DNA of 64,000 bases from an uncultured Clostridia bacterium (GCA_947165785.1 CAMVBS010000002.1:50774-114773); one strand, 5' to 3'; positions 40,709-50,131 are shown, numbered from the stretch's first letter. Made by a program: numbers and translations. Notes: generated by a model not told the origin, from the sequence alone.

Positions 40709-41776
40709 TTACCCTCTTATCGTTCGCGAGAGAAGAACATATTCGTAGTAGCCTTTGATGTCTTCCTCGACGTATTTCTGATTTATGTTGCCGTCCCTTA
40801 TCAGCGCGCTGATGCTCGGCTTTCTGTTTTGTCTCAGTTCTTTCATTATCGCATAAGATATCGCTTTACCAAGACCCCTGTGCTCAGGAAGAACTCCCAT
40901 GTAGAGCATGATGAACTTCTTCGGGTTCTTCTTTGTCGTGAGGACCCTGATGATATTGAGCGGATTTCCAAGGTGATAGACGCTGTTTCCAAAGTCAGGT
41001 ATCGACACGTAAAAACCTACCGCTTTTCCTTCGTAATATGCGATCTTCGTCATGCCCGGATCGATGATCTTTTTGTAGCTTCCGAAGACCTCGCGGAAAG
41101 TCTGAAGCGACAGGTCCCTGAAGATCGGCATCTGCCTGTAGAGCTTCGTCACGAGTTCGTAGATTATATCAACTGTCCCGTCGAATTCTTCCTTCCTCGG
41201 TGACCTTATCTCGTAGCCTTTGCTTATGAAATCATCGTAGTGCTTTTGGAACTTCTCGTTAACATACGAATCGTCGATCGCGGGATTGATGTTCGACGTA
41301 TAATGCTCGCAGACTTCGTAGCCGTTGTCCTTGAAGAGCTTCAGGTAATAGTCCTTGTTGTAGGGCTCGCCGGTGTAAGGCCTCCCGAACATGTTTATCT
41401 TAAGGCGGTACTTTATCCAGAAAGATCCGTCCACGGGACCCACGATCTTCGGAGCACCCGTCTCCCTTGCCTTCTCATATGCCTTCTCGAATAGAAACTT
41501 CGCAACTTCGCCGTCATTCACGCACTCGAAAAACCCCAGGTACGCGACATCGTCACCGTCATATCTCGTAAAACAGAATCTGCCCTTCACTTCGCCGCCG
41601 TCATAGACCAGGAATTTAGTTAAGCTGAAGTAACTGCTCAGAGGATGGGTGCCGTTAAGGATGCTCCGCATCGTATCGGGATCTTCCATGTTCTCCTTCG
41701 ATGAATAAAGAATCGTGGGAAGCTTAAGAAAATCCCTTATGTATTTCTCCTCATCATTAAAAGCAACCAGTTGCAT
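40709..41776 (-). CDS. GNAT-like acyltransferase
   Basis: AKFLFEKAYEKARETGAPKIVGPVDGSFW...GVLPEHRGLGKAISYAIM (acetyl-CoA-binding-like loop). Confidence 0.7.
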   Translation of the reverse strand: MQLVAFNDEEKYIRDFLKLPTILYSSKENMEDPDTMRSILNGTHPLSSYFSLTKFLVYDGGEVKGRFCFTRYDGDDVAYLGFFECVNDGEVAKFLFEKAYEKARETGAPKIVGPVDGSFWIKYRLKINMFGRPYTGEPYNKDYYLKLFKDNGYEVCEHYTSNINPAIDDSYVNEKFQKHYDDFISKGYEIRSPRKEEFDGTVDIIYELVTKLYRQMPIFRDLSLQTFREVFGSYKKIIDPGMTKIAYYEGKAVGFYVSIPDFGNSVYHLGNPLNIIRVLTTKKNPKKFIMLYMGVLPEHRGLGKAISYAIMKELRQNRKPSISALIRDGNINQKYVEEDIKGYYEYVLLSRTIRG

Positions 41777-41777
41777 A

Positions 41778-44012
41778 TTAACTCCTTTGCAGGATCTCTA
41801 TCCTGCCGTTGTCACCGTTCATCCTTATCCTGTCTCCGGTCCTTATCGTTTCCATGAGATCTTTTACTCCGACAACTGACGGTATGCCGATCTCACGCGA
41901 GATGATCGCCGTATGAGAAAGGAGCGACCCCTTCTCGGATATTACACCCTTGGCGGAAGTAAGAAGGAATACCCACCCCGGATCCGTCATCTTCGTTATC
42001 AGGATCTTGTCCTTGACATCGTACGTATCGTTGATGTCCCTTATGACCAGAGCCTCACCTTCGACAACTCCGCCGGAGCACGGAACGCCGTTTAATTCCG
42101 TATCCCTGTTCTGTCTTTTGTAGAGGTTCACGGATGCATGTGATTTGTTGAATTCTTTCTTCTCGAAGATGATCCTCGAATAAGCAGGAAGCTTCGAATA
42201 AAGTTCGTACTCTTCCTTGCGCTTGACGATGATATCCTTCATGTCCTTTCCTTCCGTTGCAAGGCCCAGTGCTTCATCTACCGTAAGCCAGTAGATGTCG
42301 AACGGATCAGCGATGAAACCGTCCTTTGTATAATGCTTGCCGAGGCTGTCGAATATAAGTCTTACGATGCCGTAGATACGGCTTCTGTTAAGCCTGCTGA
42401 TCTCACGGTTATAGATGCCGAGTGAACAGCGCTTTATATATGTCTCGGTGAGAAGATCTTTCTTTTCCTCGTGCTTTTTGGGAGCAGTGAAACTCTCATA
42501 AGTCTTACGAAGTCTATCGGGATCTTCACGGTAACTTTTAAGTCTCTCGTCAAGAAGCTCCGGATTACTTCTGAATGTCCTGCTCTCCAGTTTAAGTTCT
42601 TCGAGATTACGGTCACCGAACTTTCTAATGTATTCTTTCTTCTTGTCTTCGTCATCTTCCTCGAGAGCGAGCTTTGTTATCTCGATGACGGGCTTCATGC
42701 TCTCGATATCGGAGATGCCGCTAATGTATGTGTTGATCTCTTTTTCGGTATAGCCGTACTTCTTCTTCAGGCGCGATTTAAGAAGGCCCGTAAAGATAAA
42801 GGCGTACATGTCGTTAAGGAGCGTAACGTCCCAGCAGGCGAAGAGTTTTTCCTTGATGTTGTTATAACATTCGATGAGCTGCTGAGGTGTCATCGACTCA
42901 CTGTAATGAGAGTAGAAATCGTCGTTGATCTTTATGAACTTCTCATTGAGTTTTCGCATATTGGAAGGGACTTTCAAAAGCTCGTAAACGGAGTTGAAAT
43001 AAGTCATCATGCGAACGAAGAAATTGAGCTTAACGTCATCCTTGTCATAGGACTTGTTCTTGATGCCGAGCATCTCCTGCCAGACAGGGATTATCTTCTT
43101 GTTGAACGGCAGGAATTTAAGGACTGTGTACCAGTTACTGATCTTGTAATAGACTCGTCCGTTAACGTGTCCCGTCATGTTCATGAAGACGTCTTCGTGC
43201 TTGATTAATTCCCTGTCATTTTTAAGCACTCGCGCGCTTAATCCTCTGAAGACTCCGCCGTAGACCATGTCGACAAAAGAGCATGTCAGTGGAAGGGAAA
43301 GATTAGGATAACTTTCAACGATATTGCTGTTATCCATGATGAGCGGATCGTCGCCTTTTATCGTCGTTATCGCACGTGTCTGAAGGATGAATATCTCACC
43401 TTTTTCGATAGCGAATTCTATGTCGAGATATTCGCCGAACAGGCTCTTTATCTTCTCCGATATAGCGATCAGTTCTTCGACTTTTGAAGCATCGAGAAGA
43501 TCTTCTTCGCCTTCGTAGTAGAAGACCTTATCGGTGCAGTTATAGTAGTAGGAAGTCGTGTCCGTCTTAGTCGATACTACGCCTTCGCCAAGACCTCTTC
43601 CGACGACGATGACAGACTCGTTAAGTATTCCCTGGGGATTAGCCGTGAAGATGACTCCCGACAGGTCCGAATCGACCATGTCCTGGATCACAACGTTCAT
43701 CCTGATATCACTTAAAGGGATGTTCTTCGTCTTCGCATATGAGATTACGTTCTCGCTTTTTACCGACTCCATGCATGATGCGATCTTTGCCTTGATCTCA
43801 TCAGCAGGAACATTGAGAAATGTATCGAACTGACCTGCAAAACTGAAGCCTTCCGAGTCCTCGAGATTACATGAACTTCTCACGGAATAAAGCCCCTTGC
43901 CTGACGGCAGTTCATAGGAGTCCGGCGCATCGGAAGGAACAACGGTAAACTTCGGAACGTTTATGCCGTTGTCTCTTAAGACTATCAGGTTGTCAGCTTT
44001 ATTTCCGTACAT
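41778..44012 (-). CDS. PEP/pyruvate-binding dikinase (PPDK/rifampin phosphotransferase-like), paralog 2
   Basis: N-term YSVRSSCNLEDSEGFSFAGQFDTFLNV; C-term swivelling His domain GSLLSHTAIISREIGIPSVVGV. Confidence 0.88.
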   Translation of the reverse strand: MYGNKADNLIVLRDNGINVPKFTVVPSDAPDSYELPSGKGLYSVRSSCNLEDSEGFSFAGQFDTFLNVPADEIKAKIASCMESVKSENVISYAKTKNIPLSDIRMNVVIQDMVDSDLSGVIFTANPQGILNESVIVVGRGLGEGVVSTKTDTTSYYYNCTDKVFYYEGEEDLLDASKVEELIAISEKIKSLFGEYLDIEFAIEKGEIFILQTRAITTIKGDDPLIMDNSNIVESYPNLSLPLTCSFVDMVYGGVFRGLSARVLKNDRELIKHEDVFMNMTGHVNGRVYYKISNWYTVLKFLPFNKKIIPVWQEMLGIKNKSYDKDDVKLNFFVRMMTYFNSVYELLKVPSNMRKLNEKFIKINDDFYSHYSESMTPQQLIECYNNIKEKLFACWDVTLLNDMYAFIFTGLLKSRLKKKYGYTEKEINTYISGISDIESMKPVIEITKLALEEDDEDKKKEYIRKFGDRNLEELKLESRTFRSNPELLDERLKSYREDPDRLRKTYESFTAPKKHEEKKDLLTETYIKRCSLGIYNREISRLNRSRIYGIVRLIFDSLGKHYTKDGFIADPFDIYWLTVDEALGLATEGKDMKDIIVKRKEEYELYSKLPAYSRIIFEKKEFNKSHASVNLYKRQNRDTELNGVPCSGGVVEGEALVIRDINDTYDVKDKILITKMTDPGWVFLLTSAKGVISEKGSLLSHTAIISREIGIPSVVGVKDLMETIRTGDRIRMNGDNGRIEILQRS

Positions 44013-44013
44013 C

Positions 44014-44913
44014 TTACACCTTGCCGAATATCAGGAATGCAACGATCGTAAGGAGCATCGTCGACTCCTGAAGATAAGTATAGATCTCGACCTTGTTGAC
44101 GAGCGTGAACTTCTCCGGATCTTTCATGAACTGAATGAACTTCCACGTCATCCATGATACCAGAAGAGCCAGAACTCCGACGGAGATCTTGTTGAGCCTG
44201 AATACCAGGACGAAGTTCGTGAATATATCGACAATGGTCAATATGAGAACGAAGCGCGTCGCCTTCTTGTAACCGAACAGCTTCGAATAAGTCGTGTAAT
44301 CATTCTCATCCTTAGGCGCCTTGATCTTACGCGATACCTCCCATATAAGAGCCGGGAAATAAAGTGTCCACAGCGTCATGAAAGTAGTGATCGAGAACGC
44401 AGGAATGTCGTACTTGATGACAGTGAAAGAGATGATATAGAGATTGATGAACATCTGTACCGGATTATGCGTCACGAGCGCGAGCGGCAGGCTCGGCTGG
44501 ATCTTCGCACGCTGGAAGAACCACTTGCTCATGAGATATCCGTAAACATAAAGTATCACGAAAAAGATGATGTTGTTCATGAATATCACATTAAGTGCAA
44601 CAGCGATCGCCTGAACGATTATGCAGATAATGACTACGTCCTTCTTCTTGACCCTGCCTGACGGGAGCGGTCTGTCCGGAAACAGCACACCGTCCGTCTC
44701 GAAGTCCTTAAGGTCATCGGCGATCCTCAGCCACAGGAGAAATGCGAACACGGTAAAAGCACCGACGCCTTCCTGAATGCCTATATGAAATTTGGTCACA
44801 CCCTCGTTAAGAAGGATGATGAAATGTATCTCCAGAAAAACGATCAGACCCAATATCAGTCGCGGAATGATCGGGTATCTTTCCTTGAAATAAACATGAA
44901 GTCTCCCTAACAT
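44014..44913 (-). CDS. UbiA family prenyltransferase-like membrane protein
   Basis: Asp-rich LRIADDLKDFETDGVLFPDRPLPSGRV, polytopic; second motif APKDENDYTTYSKLFG. Confidence 0.82.
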   Translation of the reverse strand: MLGRLHVYFKERYPIIPRLILGLIVFLEIHFIILLNEGVTKFHIGIQEGVGAFTVFAFLLWLRIADDLKDFETDGVLFPDRPLPSGRVKKKDVVIICIIVQAIAVALNVIFMNNIIFFVILYVYGYLMSKWFFQRAKIQPSLPLALVTHNPVQMFINLYIISFTVIKYDIPAFSITTFMTLWTLYFPALIWEVSRKIKAPKDENDYTTYSKLFGYKKATRFVLILTIVDIFTNFVLVFRLNKISVGVLALLVSWMTWKFIQFMKDPEKFTLVNKVEIYTYLQESTMLLTIVAFLIFGKV

Positions 44914-45743
44914 CTTTCTCCTATCCTTTCACCGTATCTTACTATTGTCTCTATCCCCTTACGGCTCTGCTCGAGGATGTCTTCGTCTATCTTTATGTTC
45001 GGCGCGGTAAGCACCACTATCGTCGATCCTCCGATCTCGAAGTAACCCTTCTCCTGCCCCTTCTCGAAAAAGTCATCTCCGTTATCAACGATCCTGCCGA
45101 CTAAGATCGCACCAACTTCGATGAACGCGATCTTGCCGTAATCTTCAGTTTCCAGGATGCTCACGTTCCTGGTGTTTTCCTTGTAGATCTTGTAGTCCTT
45201 GGAGATCGGACTTACGGTATGGAGCTTGCCCTTTATCACGTTTCGTGATAAGCACTTACCCTTGGCGGGGTAACAGAATCTGTGACAGTCATCCATGCAG
45301 AGGCGGAATACCAGAGCATGGCCTCCTTCAAAGTCTTCATCTTCCCTTCCCGTGAGTTCACTTACTTTGTAAGTCCTTCCTTTGATAAGAAGTTCATCCT
45401 TTATGTCGTAGACCAACAGCTTGGAGTCTGCAGGTGAGATGAAACCTTCGCCGAGAGGACGTTTCCCGGGCTTGAGTTTTCGAGAGAAAAAATCATTAAA
45501 GGAAGTGTACTCGCGATCCTCATAATCAGACATGTCGATGCCGTATTCCTCTACGAACCCGGGGATCTTCGAAGTAGACCTGCGGGTCGATTTGATCCTG
45601 CCGTAGATGCGCGAAGTCAAAGGCGAGACAGCAAGCTTTAAAAGGACCCGTCCGAAGGCGTTCCCGTAGAGAAACCGGAGCTTACCCGCACCATACTGCT
45701 CGACCTCGATATAGGTCCTCTCATGTCGATCGTAGATCTTCAT
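44907..45743 (-). CDS. psd: Phosphatidylserine decarboxylase-like
   Basis: FNDFFSRKLKPGKRPL, SPADSKLLVYD, CMDDCHRFCYPAKG, C-terminal IGGSTIVVLTAP self-cleavage-type GST motif. Confidence 0.9.
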   Translation of the reverse strand: MKIYDRHERTYIEVEQYGAGKLRFLYGNAFGRVLLKLAVSPLTSRIYGRIKSTRRSTSKIPGFVEEYGIDMSDYEDREYTSFNDFFSRKLKPGKRPLGEGFISPADSKLLVYDIKDELLIKGRTYKVSELTGREDEDFEGGHALVFRLCMDDCHRFCYPAKGKCLSRNVIKGKLHTVSPISKDYKIYKENTRNVSILETEDYGKIAFIEVGAILVGRIVDNGDDFFEKGQEKGYFEIGGSTIVVLTAPNIKIDEDILEQSRKGIETIVRYGERIGERC

Positions 45744-46348
45744 AGGAATACCAGATATACCACGAGCATAATGATCGCCAGAAGCGCAAAGACGATGTAC
45801 ATGATGCCCTTCGGCTTCGGGATCTTTATTCTAAGGATCTGAAAAAGCGAGATCACTGCTACCGAGCACGGAAGAACGATCACGAATGACTTTCTGTCCA
45901 ACGGATATTTAAGCAGGTTCAGGAGCGGAAATATGAGCGCCGAGAAAGTTACTGGAAGTCCGGTGTAGAACTTAACGGGACCGTTCGCATCCGCCGTTAC
46001 CGTATTAAAATATGCAAGTCTTGCAACGCCGCAGATCGCAAAGAGTGCGAAGATCGCGATGTCCCACAGGTGCGTCATTCCCGATGCCATGAAAAGAGCG
46101 ATCGGAAGTGCGATGAAGCTGACAACATCTACGAGGGAATCAAGTTCAACGCCGAACTTTTTCTCCTCGTCAGTCCTCTTGACCTTACGGGCTACCGCAC
46201 CGTCAAAAAGATCGCACACGCCTGCCGCCATGAGACAGCACCATGCGTAGTTGATGAAGCCTTCACGTGATGCCAGGAATATTCCTGCGACCGCGAATGC
46301 CAGGCCTATGTATGTAAGTATTACCGACTTATTCCACTTGCCAATCAT
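45740..46348 (-). CDS. pssA: CDP-alcohol phosphatidyltransferase, likely phosphatidylserine synthase
   Basis: CDLFDGAVARKVKRTDEEKKFGVELDSLVD matches the CDP-alcohol phosphotransferase motif; overlaps psd by 4 bp. Confidence 0.9.
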   Translation of the reverse strand: MIGKWNKSVILTYIGLAFAVAGIFLASREGFINYAWCCLMAAGVCDLFDGAVARKVKRTDEEKKFGVELDSLVDVVSFIALPIALFMASGMTHLWDIAIFALFAICGVARLAYFNTVTADANGPVKFYTGLPVTFSALIFPLLNLLKYPLDRKSFVIVLPCSVAVISLFQILRIKIPKPKGIMYIVFALLAIIMLVVYLVFL

Positions 46349-46361
46349 TTAAGTGATCTCC

Positions 46362-48845
46362 TTAGTAAAGCTTAACTTCTCCCGTCGTGCCGTTGACCTC
46401 GATGGTCTGGCCGTCACGGATCTTGTCCATCGCATTCTTGCAGCAGACGATGGCAGGGATACCGTACTCACGGGACACGATCGCAGCATGACACAATATT
46501 CCGCCGTACTCGGTCACGATACCCGAGAGGATCGCGAACTTGGAAGTCCATCCCGTATCGGTAAATCTAGTTACCAGGATGTCGCCTTCCTCGAGCCTGT
46601 CGATCTGAGAGAAATCCTCGATGACTCTCGCGACACCTTTGACCGTTCCGTTATTTGCACCAAGACCCTTGAGGACTGATTCGTCGGTGCTGCTGTCACT
46701 GATGGTCACGAAGTTATGACCGATCTCGTTGTCGCTGATGAAATTCCTGTATGCGTTGTAGTAGATCTTGTTCTTCCTGATGATCTCACGAAGATCATCT
46801 GCACTGAGCCTGCCGTCGAGGTGATCCCAGAGGTTTCCGACCTTAAGGAACCAGACGTCTTCCCACTTGTCGAGGACCTTGTCTGCTTCGAGCTTCTTGG
46901 CGTACTCGATGGTATAGATACGGATCATGTAATAAAACCTTGTGGAGACATCTCTGAACTCTTCTCTCCACCACAGCATGCTCCTCATGTTCGTGACCTT
47001 CTCGGAGATCTTCTTGAACTTTGCCGCGGAGACTTTCGCTTCGATCCTTGAGAGGATCTCCTTGTGGATCTTCATGCCTCTTTCCTTATCTTCGATCGGC
47101 GAGAATGAATCATCCAGTGCGACCATGTCCTTGACCATGGCAACCATTACTTCCGGCTCCTCATAGTAGCACGGATAAGTAACGTCGAGTTCCTTATCGG
47201 AATGATAACCGTAATCTTCAATGAGCTTACTTACCAGAGGCATCTGATAAGTCTTCTCGTTTAAGTGTGTGCTTATGTCCTTGGCGTCGTTATTCTTCCA
47301 GAACTTAAGCGCCTCTTCATCCGCTCTTATCTTTCTCGTTATGTCCCACATGTCGTAGAACGGCAGCAGGTGCGAGATGTTATCGATATTTCCGAGGAGA
47401 GAGAGGTATTCGCTCTCGCTTACGTATTCGAGGAGACTATCCTTGTACATGGACTGATGGATCGTGTTAATGAAGATCTGCCAGAAGTATGTCGTCTCAC
47501 TTCTTAAGTATGTCTCATGAGTGATCTTCTTAAACTCCGTCGCGATATCCTTTATGCCTTCCTGATACTGCTTACGGTAACCGTTATACAGGTCGAGAAG
47601 TTCGTTCTTGTAACGCTCTGAATTCTTCTTTCTGTCGTCGAGGAGCTCCATCTGCTTAACTGCGATCACGGCCATCTTCGCGAGGGTCTTCGGGTTAGCC
47701 TTCGTGACGTGACCGTCGCCTTCGTAGTTACCCCTGATACCGTACTCGCTGTCGAATTCGCGCTCCTTATAACCGATGATCTGTTCCATCGCCTTCTTGA
47801 CCGCGGACAGGTTCCAGTATGGTCTTCCGTAATACATCTCGCCAAGCTTTGAAGGGAGTTCCTCGTCCTTCAGGATCTTGGAGTCAACGATGAACTTACG
47901 AAGGGAATATTCCCAGATGTATTCGTAAAGGCTCCACATGTATGGCGTACAGACAGTCGCGGATACACCGCCGTCCTTAAAGTCTGCCGTCGACCAGATG
48001 TCGTTGATGCCCGAATAATTAATCTTCGTGATCCTTCTTGACTGAAGTATGAAGAGCTCTCCGTTTTTTATCGCGAATTCGATGTCACACGGATAGCCGA
48101 AGTGCTGTCCTATCTTCGCGAAAACACTCGCGTACTTTGCTGTCTGCTCCTCATCCAGGAACTTGTTGTCCATGTTCCTCTTTACTTCTCTTCCCTCATA
48201 CCAGTCGAAGTAATATTCCTCAGGTCTTGTCTTACCGCTTACGATGTTCTCGCCGAGTCCCTCGGAAACTTCTATGAGCATCACCTTGTCATCGCCCGTT
48301 ACCGGATCCAGTGTAAAACAGATACCGCTTAATTGCGCATCCACCATCTCCTGGATAACGACGGACATCTTAAGGTCATCAGCCTTCAAGTCCCTATTCA
48401 CGAGATAGCTCAATATCACCTCCGAGAACATCGACTTGTAGCACTTGATGACTGCCTCCGAGACATCCTTCTTGCTGACGTTCAGGAAGGTCTCGTACTG
48501 ACCTGCAAAAGAGAAGTTCTCCAGGTCCTCCTTCGTGCCGCTGCTTCGTACCGCATAGAGCTTATCATCATCAAGCTCATCCTCGAAAACGGACGAGGTC
48601 CTTACCCCATCGAACATCTTCGTTATCTCCTCAGAGACCTGCTTGATATTATCCTTGTTAAGACCATGAAGCTTTTCGGCGATCTTGTCTTCGAGACCGC
48701 TGGCTTTGATGGTCAGATCATACTCGTCACTGTCGAGTATTATTCCGTCCGGAACGTTGAATCCGTTACGGTTCATTTCCTGAAGGAACTTTCCTTTGTT
48801 ACCCGTTTTCGATGAGAAAGAATCTCCGCTTATCTTTACTATCAT
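46362..48845 (-). CDS. PEP/pyruvate-binding dikinase (PPDK/rifampin phosphotransferase-like), paralog 1
   Basis: YAVRSSGTKEDLENFSFAGQYETFLNV; GGILCHAAIVSREYGIPAIVCC. Confidence 0.9.
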   Translation of the reverse strand: MIVKISGDSFSSKTGNKGKFLQEMNRNGFNVPDGIILDSDEYDLTIKASGLEDKIAEKLHGLNKDNIKQVSEEITKMFDGVRTSSVFEDELDDDKLYAVRSSGTKEDLENFSFAGQYETFLNVSKKDVSEAVIKCYKSMFSEVILSYLVNRDLKADDLKMSVVIQEMVDAQLSGICFTLDPVTGDDKVMLIEVSEGLGENIVSGKTRPEEYYFDWYEGREVKRNMDNKFLDEEQTAKYASVFAKIGQHFGYPCDIEFAIKNGELFILQSRRITKINYSGINDIWSTADFKDGGVSATVCTPYMWSLYEYIWEYSLRKFIVDSKILKDEELPSKLGEMYYGRPYWNLSAVKKAMEQIIGYKEREFDSEYGIRGNYEGDGHVTKANPKTLAKMAVIAVKQMELLDDRKKNSERYKNELLDLYNGYRKQYQEGIKDIATEFKKITHETYLRSETTYFWQIFINTIHQSMYKDSLLEYVSESEYLSLLGNIDNISHLLPFYDMWDITRKIRADEEALKFWKNNDAKDISTHLNEKTYQMPLVSKLIEDYGYHSDKELDVTYPCYYEEPEVMVAMVKDMVALDDSFSPIEDKERGMKIHKEILSRIEAKVSAAKFKKISEKVTNMRSMLWWREEFRDVSTRFYYMIRIYTIEYAKKLEADKVLDKWEDVWFLKVGNLWDHLDGRLSADDLREIIRKNKIYYNAYRNFISDNEIGHNFVTISDSSTDESVLKGLGANNGTVKGVARVIEDFSQIDRLEEGDILVTRFTDTGWTSKFAILSGIVTEYGGILCHAAIVSREYGIPAIVCCKNAMDKIRDGQTIEVNGTTGEVKLY

Positions 48846-48855
48846 AAGATACCCC

Positions 48856-49446
48856 TTAGAACATGTTTTTGCGCAGATGCATGAAGTACAGCATCATGTT
48901 GAGAAGTATGTGCGTTACTGCGCCGATAAGCACATACAATATATAAAGGCCTATCCCAAGTTCGTAGAAGAGCCATACGACAAGTGCTACGCCGAAGACT
49001 GAATCAGCCTGATCCAGGAATATGAAGAACACCTTGGCAGCACCCGAGATGCCCTTGCTCTGATCGATGTTGAGCCTTCTTTTAAGGAAACTGTTCGGCA
49101 GTTCAAAAAGAGCATACCCGAGTCCCAGAAGTACTCCGACCACGAGATTGAACTTAAGTGTATTGGCATTGGAAATATAAAAGAAATCCAGATCCTCGAA
49201 TCCGCCCTTCGCACAGACGATACCCCAAAGGACCATGAATAGCGTGTTGAAAAGGATATAACCTATAAGACCGTTCCACGACTTGCTGTCACCGAAGATC
49301 CTTCGGCCGTCGACAAAGTTCCTGCCTCCGTCTATGGGACGCGCAGCGAACTTCAGGACCTTAAGTTTACACCAGACCATATTGAAGATCCCGGCCAGGA
49401 TCGTAGGTACCAGTGTGACATACATCATTAATACTGTTCTTACCAT
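48856..49446 (-). CDS. CarS/DUF46-like membrane protein (CDP-archaeol synthase-like)
   Basis: RPIDGGRNFVDGRRIFGDSKSWNG resembles the DG+R(L/I)FGD-KTWRG motif of CarS-type CTP:lipid-phosphate cytidylyltransferases; multiple TM helices. Confidence 0.7.
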   Translation of the reverse strand: MVRTVLMMYVTLVPTILAGIFNMVWCKLKVLKFAARPIDGGRNFVDGRRIFGDSKSWNGLIGYILFNTLFMVLWGIVCAKGGFEDLDFFYISNANTLKFNLVVGVLLGLGYALFELPNSFLKRRLNIDQSKGISGAAKVFFIFLDQADSVFGVALVVWLFYELGIGLYILYVLIGAVTHILLNMMLYFMHLRKNMF

Positions 49447-49491
49447 TTTTTACCCCTACCGTATTTTATCCCAATATCTCCCTTTAGTCAC

Positions 49492-49519
49492 ATATTATCA
49501 TCAATACTTTGACAGTCAA
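49492..49519 (-). promoter_or_regulatory. Promoter of nine-gene lipid-type operon
   Basis: Minus strand TTGACT (49514-49519)-16 bp-TAATAT (49492-49497). Confidence 0.55.
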
Positions 49520-49523
49520 AGTA
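49505..49523. promoter_or_regulatory. Perfect 19-bp palindrome, FabT/MarR-like operator candidate
   Basis: TACTTTGAC-A-GTCAAAGTA, overlapping the proposed -35 upstream of 49446; resembles TTTGA-N3-TCAAA FabT-type boxes. Confidence 0.65.
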
Positions 49524-49637
49524 ATTTTGTGGCAAAATTACGCCTTATCCTCCCGCGAAACCTTACATCGAGTGTAAGTGGTATTTGGGACCCGGCCGTA
49601 ATATGATGGGATCATCAAGGAAACGGAGGACACGAAC

Positions 49638-49835
49638 ATGAAGACATTTTACGAATTAACAAGAGAAGAGATCGAGGAGCTTAAGTTCGCATTGCTGTTC
49701 GATGACGTTAACGAATTTTACGAGAGCATCGACGAGATCTCAGATCAGGATGTCTTCCGTCGCTTCGGAAACAAGATGTTCCGCGCATCGGATTTCAGCT
49801 GCAACCACATCGAAGAACCTGATTTTGCAGCATGA
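49638..49835 (+). CDS. Small acidic protein, paralog a
   Basis: 65 aa; RBS ACGGAGG; shares [Y/A]ELTREEI-ELK--LLF-D--EF-ESIDEIS--DV-RRFG---FR--DFSCN with next ORF. Confidence 0.82.
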   Translation: MKTFYELTREEIEELKFALLFDDVNEFYESIDEISDQDVFRRFGNKMFRASDFSCNHIEEPDFAA

Positions 49836-49902
49836 TGCAACATAACTGATCCCTTAAGCGTCTATTAAGCAGAACAGTGATCATGAACAGGAGGAAAACA
49901 AG

Positions 49903-50103
49903 ATGAGAAACACGAGAACATTTGCAGAACTTACAAGAGAAGAGATAGATGAACTTAAGACCATCCTTCTGTTTAACGACACAGAGGAATTCTTTGAGAG
50001 CATCGATGAGATATCCGACATGGATGTAATGAGAAGATTCGGAGATTATGCATTCCGCACGGAAGACTTCTCATGTAACCTCCACCCTGAATACGCAGCT
50101 TAA
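49903..50103 (+). CDS. Small acidic protein, paralog b
   Basis: 66 aa; RBS AGGAGG; tandem paralog of 49638..49835. Confidence 0.82.
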   Translation: MRNTRTFAELTREEIDELKTILLFNDTEEFFESIDEISDMDVMRRFGDYAFRTEDFSCNLHPEYAA

Positions 50104-50131
50104 ACACCTGAACTTCATACATCATACCCAC

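Noticed and set aside
41778-48845. Rifampin-resistance or central PEP synthase function for the dikinases
   Set aside because: Architecture is shared, but the middle domains differ and the lipid-gene neighbourhood argues against assigning either function by name.
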